DNA of 8,134 nucleotides from TWA4 sp051879215 (lineage in GTDB: Bacteria; Bacillota; Clostridia; Lachnospirales; Lachnospiraceae). Shown in pieces: positions 1-5,192 of this stretch (the first letter of the stretch is position 1; every line of letters begins with the position of its first letter). The notes beneath the pieces are model-generated. The model made no database searches and had not been told where the DNA came from. It saw only the letters and a list, made by a program, of their open reading frames with translations. The position numbers were made by a program, and so were the translations under genes. The stretch lies in contig JBJELP010000226.1 in NCBI GenBank assembly GCA_051879215.1, forward strand, positions 1-8,134, in the 5' to 3' direction.

Positions 1-438
1 GATGAATGCGATGAACAATCCGATTCCCACACTGGCACCGTGCTTCAATGACAGCGGTATGGCATTAAACAAAGCCTCTCTGACGTTTGTGATGGAAAGA
101 ACAATGAAAATCAGACCTTCGACAAATACTGCCAGTAATGCAATCTGCCATGGAAAACCGTAAATTCCGCAGACGGTAAAAGCAAAATAGGCATTCAGTC
201 CCATGCCCGGTGCCAGAACGATGGGATAATTGGTCAGCAGCGCCATAAAAATACAGCCAAGACTGGAAGCCAATGCTGTAGCAAGCATAACCCCCTGGGG
301 ATCCATTCCTGCTGCTGATAAAAGAGCAGGATTGACTGCAAGGATATATGCCATGGTCACAAAACTGGTAATTCCCGCATTCACTTCTTTTTTTACGTTC
401 GTATTGTTTTCTTTCAACTGAAAAAACGTTTCTAACAT
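1..438 (-). CDS. NCS2/AzgA-family purine permease, N-terminal part (runs off the window)
   Basis: Integral membrane transporter for uptake of a purine base, probably hypoxanthine, guanine or adenine, by proton symport. I read 146 codons from the ATG at 438-436; the rest lies beyond the window edge. The N-terminus (MLETFFQLKENNTNVKKEV, then a hydrophobic segment from about residue 22) is typical of the AzgA/PbuG branch of NCS2. The signature APGMGLNAYFAF is at residues 76-87, and hydrophobic segments follow at about 52-70, 98-117 and 135-146. The start is set by CAGGAGGAAATC directly upstream (AGGAGG at 449-444). The gene is transcribed away from the rest of the window behind a strong promoter and three repeated dyads, so it is probably tightly regulated. 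The exact purine cannot be told from this fragment; a xanthine/uracil permease is less likely because the N-terminus matches AzgA/PbuG. Confidence 0.9.
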   Translation of the reverse strand, partial: MLETFFQLKENNTNVKKEVNAGITSFVTMAYILAVNPALLSAAGMDPQGVMLATALASSLGCIFMALLTNYPIVLAPGMGLNAYFAFTVCGIYGFPWQIALLAVFVEGLIFIVLSITNVREALFNAIPLSLKHGASVGIGLFIAFI

Positions 439-455
439 GATTTCCTCCTGTGTCA

Positions 456-605
456 TGTAATTCATTCATAACACAATAATACCTTTTTTCTCCGAAAAAG
501 TCAATCAATATGTTATATTATAATAACATCATCGTCAGAATAAAGCATAATAAATGGGTATATACTACATCTTGTTTCTTTTCATGTTATTCTGTCATAA
601 CATGA
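456..605. promoter_or_regulatory. Three-copy dyad operator array (TGTTAT-N6-ATAACA) around the permease promoter
   Basis: Three dyads share one pattern. Site 456-473 reads TGTAAT-N6-ATAACA (one mismatch), site 511-528 reads TGTTAT-N6-ATAACA, and site 585-602 reads TGTTAT-N6-ATAACA within perfect 9-base arms TCATGTTAT/ATAACATGA (582-605). The first overlaps the expected transcription start, the second sits just upstream of the -35 box, and the third lies about 75 bases further upstream. Centres are 55 and 74 bases apart. This is the layout expected for a dimeric repressor that binds cooperatively, or loops DNA, over the permease promoter. The regulator is not identified, and I do not recognise the motif as a known PurR box. 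Confidence 0.6.
476..504 (-). promoter_or_regulatory. Sigma-A promoter of the purine permease gene
   Basis: On the minus strand, TTGACT (504-499) is followed by a 17-base spacer and TATTAT (481-476). This is close to the -35/-10 consensus with ideal spacing. Transcription would start near 469, giving a leader of about 30 bases before the ATG at 438. That leader is too short for a purine riboswitch. Confidence 0.8.
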
Positions 606-625
606 GTTGCCTGACAAATGCGTAT

Positions 626-649
626 AAAATACATATATGCATGTATTTT
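626..649. repeat. Perfect inverted repeat, possible operator
   Basis: AAAATACAT (626-634) and ATGTATTTT (641-649) are exact reverse complements separated by six bases. The geometry (9-base arms, 6-base spacer) equals that of the dyad at 582-605, but the half-site differs. It lies between the permease promoter array and the structured block before the TrpR-like gene, so it could serve either direction. No T-tract follows, so it is not an obvious terminator. Confidence 0.4.
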
Positions 650-732
650 TACTCTGATAATGGTTCAAATGGAATTGTCCCCATGTTACAAAGGGAATTG
701 TACTGGACTTTATCTGTTTAAAATGTTAATAT

Positions 733-836
733 AGAGATGTTTCAGCATAAGAAAGTATTTGCTGAAACCATTCAAGACTCGCTCGCGAGTCTTGGCGCGG
801 GATTCGGATCAGCTGCAGCTGACATAATACATCTCT
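733..836 (+). ncRNA. Candidate structured RNA with a closing stem and three hairpins
   Basis: The segment folds on paper into a four-way junction. A closing stem AGAGATGT (733-740)/ACATCTCT (829-836) encloses three hairpins. The first is GTTTCAGCA (739-747)/TGCTGAAAC (760-768), which shares two bases with the closing stem. The second is CAAGACTCG (773-781)/CGAGTCTTG (786-794) with a four-base loop. The third is TCAGC (809-813)/GCTGA (818-822) inside a 14-base perfect palindrome. No start codon with a ribosome binding site lies inside. A weak promoter candidate, TTGTAC (698-703)/TAAAAT (719-724, spacer 15), would start transcription at about 731; TGGACT (704-709)/TAATAT (727-732) is an alternative. 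It could be a free RNA or part of the leader of the gene at 944. I match it to no RNA family, and strand and ends are inferred. Confidence 0.45.
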
Positions 837-842
837 GAATAG

Positions 843-912
843 TATCAGCATATGAAAAAATTGTTTTTCTATTCCCCGTTTTCATATGCTGTGATATACG
901 CTTTGCAAGCGT
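843..912 (+). promoter_or_regulatory. Two hairpins in the leader of the TrpR-like gene
   Basis: CAGCATATGAAAA (846-858) pairs perfectly over 13 bases with TTTTCATATGCTG in the 880-892 region, leaving a loop of about 21 bases. Directly after it, ACGCTT (898-903) pairs with AAGCGT (907-912). A competing fold exists: GAATAG (837-842) with CTATTC (869-874), plus A-run 855-860 with T-run 864-868, would disrupt the first hairpin. No T-tract follows either hairpin, so neither is a clear terminator. Mutually exclusive pairings just upstream of a ribosome binding site resemble a regulatory leader, but this is inference only. Confidence 0.35.
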
Positions 913-943
913 CGATTTATAATAATAGATGTTGGAGGTTGAA

Positions 944-1234
944 ATGAACAGTAAATTGAAAAAAGAAGAGGTTGATTCTTTATTTCATGCAATATTAACC
1001 TTACAGACAGTGGAAGAGTGTTACAGTTTCTTTGAAGATGCCTGTACCGTAAACGAATTGCTCTCTCTGGCTCAGAGATTTGAAGTTGCCAGAATGCTTC
1101 GTGAGAAGAAAACATATCTGGAAATTGCAGAAAAGACAGGTGCATCCACAGCAACCATCAGCAGGGTAAATCGTTCATTAAATTATGGCAATGACGGATA
1201 TGACATGGTGCTGGAACGAATGAAAGAACAGTAA
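944..1234 (+). CDS. yerC: TrpR-like transcriptional regulator, YerC/YecD family
   Basis: Small cytoplasmic DNA-binding protein of 96 residues, the usual size for the YerC/YecD family, which is related to the tryptophan repressor TrpR. The N-terminal half is helical (LFHAILTLQTVEECYSFFEDACTVNELLSLAQRFEVARML, residues 13-52). The helix-turn-helix follows at about 58-80 (TYLEIAEKTGASTATISRVN), and the tail contains the family's characteristic ending SLNYGNDGY. The start ATG at 944 is preceded by GGAGG (934-938) at five-base spacing; the in-frame ATG at 929 has no ribosome binding site. The cellular target and any ligand of YerC proteins are not established to my knowledge. In Bacillus subtilis yerC also lies near pcrA, so the neighbourhood is partly conserved. 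A structured leader candidate precedes it and a terminator follows within four bases. Confidence 0.92.
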   Translation: MNSKLKKEEVDSLFHAILTLQTVEECYSFFEDACTVNELLSLAQRFEVARMLREKKTYLEIAEKTGASTATISRVNRSLNYGNDGYDMVLERMKEQ

Positions 1235-1235
1235 A

Positions 1236-1284
1236 AAGAGGGAGATACGCTGGTGCAGGATGCATCGGAACGTATCTCCTTTTT
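1236..1284. terminator. Bidirectional Rho-independent terminator between convergent genes
   Basis: GGAGATACG (1241-1249) and CGTATCTCC (1271-1279) form a perfect 9-bp stem. It can be extended outward by A-U and G-U pairs between 1236-1240 and 1280-1284. TTTTT follows on the plus strand and the complement of AAAAAGAG (CTCTTTTT) follows on the minus strand. It therefore can end both the TrpR-like gene and the DUF1836 gene. Confidence 0.85.
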
Positions 1285-1287
1285 ATA

Positions 1288-1968
1288 TCAGGATTCTTTT
1301 TTCTTCTGGTTTTTACTTTTGCCGTCTTTGTTTTTCGTTTCTTTTTCATTCATGAAGAAATCTTCATCGATCATGGTTTCAATCATCAGTTTTTTCAGAT
1401 ATACGTCGAAAGCAAGAGAACAGATAAAGGCAAAACGATGAAGCTTTTCCTTCTCCGCATCAGACAGCTCCGCTGAGGTATTGGAAAAGGTTTTTTCCGA
1501 TGCTCTGAATTCCTTCCGGATATTCAAAAACAGATCATCCTGCTCCTGTTTCAGATAATCGATTATTTCACCGTATACTTCCGATAATGGGATTTTTCCG
1601 TTTCCGCCAAAGTAGTTTTCTTCAATCGGTTCCAGAAGCTTTTTGATATCATTGATACTCATGATATTCTTCATATAGTATATGAAAATCAGAAATATCA
1701 TATGGTCTTTGGAATATTTCTTCTTATATGGCGAAGGCAGAAGATCATTCTTCGCATAGTTATTGATCATGGTTTTGGTCAGAATCTTATCGGATTCAAA
1801 ACGTTTGGATGATTCCAGATGTTCTTCCATGAAACTGGTCACCTGATCCATATACAGGTCAAGGGACGGGATATCCTCCGGTCGGATATACTCCAGCGAC
1901 AGCAATCGGCGAAACAGCCGGGTCAGGTTCTTCAGATTTGGATTATTCGAATTTGACAATTTACTCAC
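1288..1968 (-). CDS. DUF1836 domain protein, MerR-like helix-turn-helix
   Basis: Cytoplasmic protein of about 226 residues, probably a DNA-binding regulator of unknown target. The DUF1836 core spans roughly residues 25-190. Its clearest part is TKTMINNYAKNDLLPSPYKKKYSKDH at about 64-89, which has the MerR-like pattern of a recognition helix followed by a Lys/Tyr-rich wing, then a helix FIYYMKNIMSINDIKKLL. The C-terminus is a lysine-rich tail (KETKNKDGKSKNQKKKES). The start is uncertain. The longest frame opens with GTG at 1968, but the sequence AGGAAGTGA, a near-perfect Shine-Dalgarno, overlaps that GTG. The same element is correctly spaced for a TTG at 1959 (codon 4), which may be the true start. 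The gene is divergent from pcrA with its own promoter and converges on yerC through a shared terminator. Confidence 0.85.
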   Translation of the reverse strand: MSKLSNSNNPNLKNLTRLFRRLLSLEYIRPEDIPSLDLYMDQVTSFMEEHLESSKRFESDKILTKTMINNYAKNDLLPSPYKKKYSKDHMIFLIFIYYMKNIMSINDIKKLLEPIEENYFGGNGKIPLSEVYGEIIDYLKQEQDDLFLNIRKEFRASEKTFSNTSAELSDAEKEKLHRFAFICSLAFDVYLKKLMIETMIDEDFFMNEKETKNKDGKSKNQKKKES

Positions 1969-1989
1969 TTCCTGTTCTTTATAGCTTTC

Positions 1990-2018
1990 AGTATAAGCGA
2001 AAATGAAAATTCATGCAA
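1990..2018 (-). promoter_or_regulatory. Sigma-A promoter of the DUF1836 gene
   Basis: On the minus strand, TTGCAT (2018-2013), a 17-base spacer and TATACT (1995-1990) form a good promoter. The expected start near 1983 leaves a leader of about 15 bases before the GTG at 1968, or 24 before the TTG at 1959. The very short distance to GTG is another reason to consider TTG. Confidence 0.75.
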
Positions 2019-2053
2019 GTTCATAAATTAGAAAACACAAACAGATGTTTTTA

Positions 2054-2062
2054 TGCTATACT
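2054..2062 (+). promoter_or_regulatory. Extended -10 promoter candidate for pcrA
   Basis: TGCTATACT (2054-2062) is an extended -10 element (TGn followed by TATACT). The -35 region at 2034-2039 is poor, as is common for extended -10 promoters. It lies about 40 bases from the divergent DUF1836 promoter and would give a leader of about 117 bases before pcrA. That leader holds short self-complementary pairs (CTCAC/GTGAG around 2070-2089, CCACA/TGTGG around 2102-2116) of unclear meaning. Confidence 0.5.
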
Positions 2063-2185
2063 AATATGGCTCACGTTAATAAAAGTGAGACATACTGGTA
2101 TCCACATGATTTGTGGGTAAACAAATTTGCACCCATGATACAACGGATGGATTCCGATCAACAACAACAGAAATGGGAGGATTGA

Positions 2186-4543
2186 ATGAGTACAATTTAT
2201 GAGCAATTGAATCCTGAGCAGCAGAAAGCGGTATATCAGACAGAAGGCCCGCTGCTGATTCTGGCAGGGGCAGGATCCGGAAAGACCAGAACGCTGACTC
2301 ACAGGATTGCCTATCTGATTGACGAAAAGGATGTAAATCCATGGAATATACTTGCAATTACATTTACAAACAAAGCAGCCGGAGAAATGCGGGAGCGGGT
2401 GGACAAGCTGGTGGAGTTTGGTGCGGAAAGCATCTGGGTTTCCACCTTCCATTCCACATGTGTTCGAATTCTTCGAAGACATATTGAAAGCCTCGGATAC
2501 TCCACCAGTTTTTCCATTTATGATACCGATGACCAGAAAACACTGCTCCATCAGGTTATGAAAAAACTGGATGTGGATCAGAAAATGTATAAAGACCGTG
2601 TGGTGATGAAGTACATTTCCTCTGCCAAGGATAACCTGATTTCACCGGAGAGATTCTGTAAAGACGCTTCCGGTGATTATCGTATGATGCAGATCGGAGA
2701 GATATACACGGAGTATCAGGAAGCCCTGAAGAAGAATAATGCACTGGACTTCGATGATCTGATCATGAAAACGGTGGAACTGTTCCGTACCAATGAAGAG
2801 GTTCTGGATTATTATCAGAATCGGTTCCGCTACATCATGGTGGATGAATATCAGGACACCAATACGGCACAGTTTGAACTGGTTCGTCTGCTGGCAGCGG
2901 GATCCAGAAATCTCTGTGTTGTGGGCGATGACGATCAGTCCATTTACAAATTCCGCGGTGCCAATATCCGCAACATTCTGGATTTTGAAACGTACTTCCC
3001 GGAAGCCGTTGTGATCCGTCTGGAGCAGAATTACCGTTCCACCCAGAATATTCTGGATGCCGCCAATGATGTGATCCGAAACAATACCGGCAGAAAGGAA
3101 AAACGTCTGTGGACAGAAAATGAAGCCGGCAAAAAAGTTACCCTGAAAGGGTATGACAATGCTATTGTGGAAGCGGATCAGATTACGGAAGAAATCCGAA
3201 ATGCCCATAATGCAGGTGCTGCCTATAGCGATTATGCCATCCTGTACCGGACCAATGCCCAGTCCCGTGCACTGGAAGAACGTCTGGTCAACAAAGGAAT
3301 CCCCTATCAGCTGGTGGGTGGTATCAACTTCTATCAGCGTAAGGAAATCAAAGATATCCTTGCCTATCTGAAAACCGTGGATAACGGCAGCGATGATATC
3401 TCTGCTGCCCGTATTATCAATGTGCCCAAAAGAGGAATCGGTGCGGCAACCATCGGAAAGGTGCAGGCTTTTGCAGACGAACAGGGAATCAGTTTTTATG
3501 AAGCCCTGCAGAATGCCCCTTATATTCCAGCTCTGTCCAGAAGCCGTGCATTGTCGAAAATCCAACACTTTGTGGAACAGATCTCTCTCTTCCGAACCAT
3601 GGCGGAAAATTATCCCCTCCATGAACTGATTGAAAATGTACTGGAAACCAGCGGCTATATGCAGGAACTGGAAAATGACGATACCATTGAAAACCAGACA
3701 CGGCTGGAAAATATTCAGGAATTCATCAACAAGGCGGCGGATTATGAAGATCACGCAGAAGGTGAAGCAACCCTTTCCGCATTTCTGGAAGAGGTTGCTC
3801 TGGTTGCAGACATCGACCGGATGGATGAAGAGGAAGATAAGGTCATCCTGATGACTCTCCACAGTGCAAAAGGACTGGAATTCGATTATGTCTATCTCTG
3901 CGGCATGGAAGACGGATTATTCCCCAGCAGCATGTCCATCAATTCCGATGATCCTTCGGATCTGGAGGAAGAGCGTCGTCTGGCCTATGTCGGAATCACC
4001 AGAGCCAGAAAAGAGCTGACCCTCACCTGGGCCCGCCAGCGTATGGTAAACGGGGAAACCAGATACTCCAGAGTTTCCCGTTTCTGTACGGAAATACCGG
4101 CAACTGTACTGAGTACCAATACACGTGGAAACGGTATGTACGGCAGCGGTGCGTATGGAACCGGAAAATCCGGAAGCAGTGCGCAAAGATACAGTGGAAC
4201 CGGAAGCAGTGCATATGGATACAGCGGATCTGACAGCAGTTCATATGGAACCGGAGTGACATGCAGCAGTTCATATGGAATGGGCGGACATAGGGCGCAG
4301 TCCGGATCCTTTGTTCCGATTCGCAAACAGATGGATAAGGAAGCCCTGGGCAGACAGTTTAAAGTTGAGAAAATGGATAGCCTTTCCTATGAAGTGGGAG
4401 ATCGGGTGAAACATATTAAATTCGGAGAAGGAACGGTACTTTCCATCATTGATGGAAAACGGGATTATGAGGTATCTGTGAATTTTGATAAATTCGGTCA
4501 GAAACGTATGTTTGCATCCTTTGCCAAATTGCAGAAAATCTGA
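2186..4543 (+). CDS. pcrA: ATP-dependent DNA helicase PcrA (UvrD/Rep, SF1A)
   Basis: 3'-to-5' DNA helicase used in nucleotide excision repair, removal of RecA filaments and stalled RNA polymerase, and rolling-circle plasmid replication; essential in Bacillus subtilis. At 785 residues it is slightly longer than most PcrA proteins. Motifs in order: Walker A AGAGSGKT (27-34, K33); GxT-type TFTNKAA (59-65); Walker B VDEYQD (219-224, D220/E221); motif III GDDDQSIY (247-254); motif IV QNYRS (281-285); motif V TLHSAKGLEFD (557-567); motif VI ITRARKE (604-610, arginine finger R606). All catalytic residues are present. A Ser/Gly/Tyr-rich linker covers about 648-701. The C-terminal Tudor-like fold that contacts RNA polymerase in PcrA spans about 735-785 (YEVGDRVKHIKFGEGTV and on). 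The start ATG at 2186 has GGGAGG (2175-2180) five bases upstream. The gene stands alone; the usual partners pcrB and ligA are not adjacent. Confidence 0.97.
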   Translation: MSTIYEQLNPEQQKAVYQTEGPLLILAGAGSGKTRTLTHRIAYLIDEKDVNPWNILAITFTNKAAGEMRERVDKLVEFGAESIWVSTFHSTCVRILRRHIESLGYSTSFSIYDTDDQKTLLHQVMKKLDVDQKMYKDRVVMKYISSAKDNLISPERFCKDASGDYRMMQIGEIYTEYQEALKKNNALDFDDLIMKTVELFRTNEEVLDYYQNRFRYIMVDEYQDTNTAQFELVRLLAAGSRNLCVVGDDDQSIYKFRGANIRNILDFETYFPEAVVIRLEQNYRSTQNILDAANDVIRNNTGRKEKRLWTENEAGKKVTLKGYDNAIVEADQITEEIRNAHNAGAAYSDYAILYRTNAQSRALEERLVNKGIPYQLVGGINFYQRKEIKDILAYLKTVDNGSDDISAARIINVPKRGIGAATIGKVQAFADEQGISFYEALQNAPYIPALSRSRALSKIQHFVEQISLFRTMAENYPLHELIENVLETSGYMQELENDDTIENQTRLENIQEFINKAADYEDHAEGEATLSAFLEEVALVADIDRMDEEEDKVILMTLHSAKGLEFDYVYLCGMEDGLFPSSMSINSDDPSDLEEERRLAYVGITRARKELTLTWARQRMVNGETRYSRVSRFCTEIPATVLSTNTRGNGMYGSGAYGTGKSGSSAQRYSGTGSSAYGYSGSDSSSYGTGVTCSSSYGMGGHRAQSGSFVPIRKQMDKEALGRQFKVEKMDSLSYEVGDRVKHIKFGEGTVLSIIDGKRDYEVSVNFDKFGQKRMFASFAKLQKI
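4127..4291 (+). repeat. Degenerate Ser/Gly/Tyr repeat within the pcrA linker
   Basis: Residues 648-702 of PcrA contain five to six loose copies of the pattern [S/G]-S-x-Y-G-x-G/S, for example GAYGTG, SSAYGYS, SSSYGTG and SSSYGMG. The DNA shows matching imperfect repeats of the type agcagt-(t/g)catatgga, spaced about 30-40 bases. The composition predicts a disordered, flexible tether between the helicase core and the C-terminal Tudor-like domain. Arrays of this kind can gain or lose copies. Confidence 0.75.
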
Positions 4544-4582
4544 TTCTTATTTCGATTTCCTGTAGTAAAAAACAGACAGATA

Positions 4583-4591
4583 TGTTATACT
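4583..4591 (+). promoter_or_regulatory. Extended -10 promoter of the small membrane protein gene
   Basis: TGTTATACT (4583-4591) is an extended -10 element of the same form as that before pcrA. The -35 position (about 4563-4568, TAGTAA) is weak. A dyad TGTTA-TAC-TAACA (4583-4595) covers the -10 box, and a hairpin TATGTT/AACATA (4600-4605/4609-4614) lies between promoter and ribosome binding site; both could be regulatory. Confidence 0.5.
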
Positions 4592-4632
4592 AACAGAAAT
4601 ATGTTTACAACATAAGAAAGGACGTGCTGATC

Positions 4633-4905
4633 ATGAGCAACATTTCAATCAACAGAGAAGAACTGGAACGCATCATTCGATCTGTAAAAGAATCTGAAAA
4701 CAAAAAGAAAATCTGCATCATCACTGGTATTATCCTCGCCATTGCAGTGATTGCTGCAGCAGCTGTTCTGATTTACAAAAAGCTGAACTGCTGTGAAGAA
4801 TACGACGAATTTGAAGACGATGATTTCTTCGATGATTTTGAAGATGAAGCGGAAGACGAAGCAGAAGAAAAAGGTTCTGAAGACGACATTTTTGAAGAAG
4901 ACTGA
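4633..4905 (+). CDS. Small single-pass membrane protein with acidic tail, function unknown
   Basis: I do not recognise a family. The product is 90 residues: a charged N-terminal helix (NREELERIIRSVKESENKKK, about 7-26), one transmembrane helix of about 22 residues rich in Ile and Ala (about 27-48), then YKKLNCCEEY. From about residue 55 an extremely acidic tail is built of Glu, Asp and Phe (DDDFFDDFEDEAEDEAEEKG). The basic run before the membrane segment suggests N-in topology with the acidic tail outside, but lysines on both sides make this unsure. The CC pair just after the membrane segment is notable. ATG at 4633 is chosen with AAGGA (4618-4622) ten bases upstream; a GTG at 4624 is in frame but sits too close to the same element. 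It forms its own unit with promoter and terminator. Confidence 0.75.
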   Translation: MSNISINREELERIIRSVKESENKKKICIITGIILAIAVIAAAAVLIYKKLNCCEEYDEFEDDDFFDDFEDEAEDEAEEKGSEDDIFEED

Positions 4906-4954
4906 TCTTTTCAGAACACATTTTTTCAGCAGAAATCAAAATGATAGGAAATCC

Positions 4955-4997
4955 AGAAGAATCGCACCGGAAAACAGAAAACAGGTGCGATTCTTTT
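4955..4997 (+). terminator. Rho-independent terminator after the small membrane protein gene
   Basis: AGAATCGCACC (4958-4968) pairs perfectly with GGTGCGATTCT (4984-4994), an 11-bp stem extended by three A-U/G-U pairs, with a loop of 15 bases. The T-tract is short (TTTT, then CT), so it may be of medium strength. Confidence 0.75.
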
Positions 4998-5071
4998 CTA
5001 TGCGGAGATTAATCCGTTATATCATGGTTCAGATCATGTGTCCTCAATTTGCAACAATTAAATAGAATTCC

Positions 5072-5105
5072 CCCACTTCAAACAACATTGATGTTAAGTA
5101 GTGGG
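5072..5105. repeat. Imperfect hairpin, possible remnant of a transposon end
   Basis: CCCACT (5072-5077) can pair with AGTGGG (5100-5105), or ACTT (5075-5078) with AAGT (5096-5099) leaving a three-base bulge. Inside lies AACA (5084-5087)/TGTT (5092-5095). An imperfect, bulged subterminal hairpin of this sort is typical of IS200/IS605-type element ends, but no transposase lies nearby, so this is a weak suggestion. It could also be an mRNA leader element of rumA. Confidence 0.3.
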
Positions 5106-5192
5106 TGAGAAATTGAAACAAATATATTTGTACAAATTTGATTGGTATCTATGAGTTATCCGACAAATTAGATAGAGCAGGAGTTTATTTAT

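Noticed and set aside
439..470. Purine riboswitch in the permease leader
   Set aside because: The predicted leader is only about 30 bases and holds no hallmark paired loops; the permease seems controlled by DNA dyads instead.
65..508. Minus-strand open frame overlapping the permease
   Set aside because: It is in another frame than the clear NCS2 protein, spans the promoter and has no ribosome binding site.
773..794. Terminator hairpin
   Set aside because: A perfect 9-bp GC-rich stem is present, but GCGCGGG follows instead of a T-run.
733..943. T-box or tryptophan-type attenuator before the TrpR-like gene
   Set aside because: No T-box consensus, no Trp-rich leader peptide and no terminator with T-tract were seen.
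2642..3862. Long antisense open frame inside pcrA (about 400 codons)
   Set aside because: It lies fully opposite a certain helicase gene and its hydrophobic, His/Phe/Ile-rich product is a typical antisense shadow.
3985..4326. Pro/Tyr/Leu-rich antisense frame opposite the pcrA linker
   Set aside because: The repeats arise from the complement of the Ser/Gly/Tyr codons; no start signal is present.
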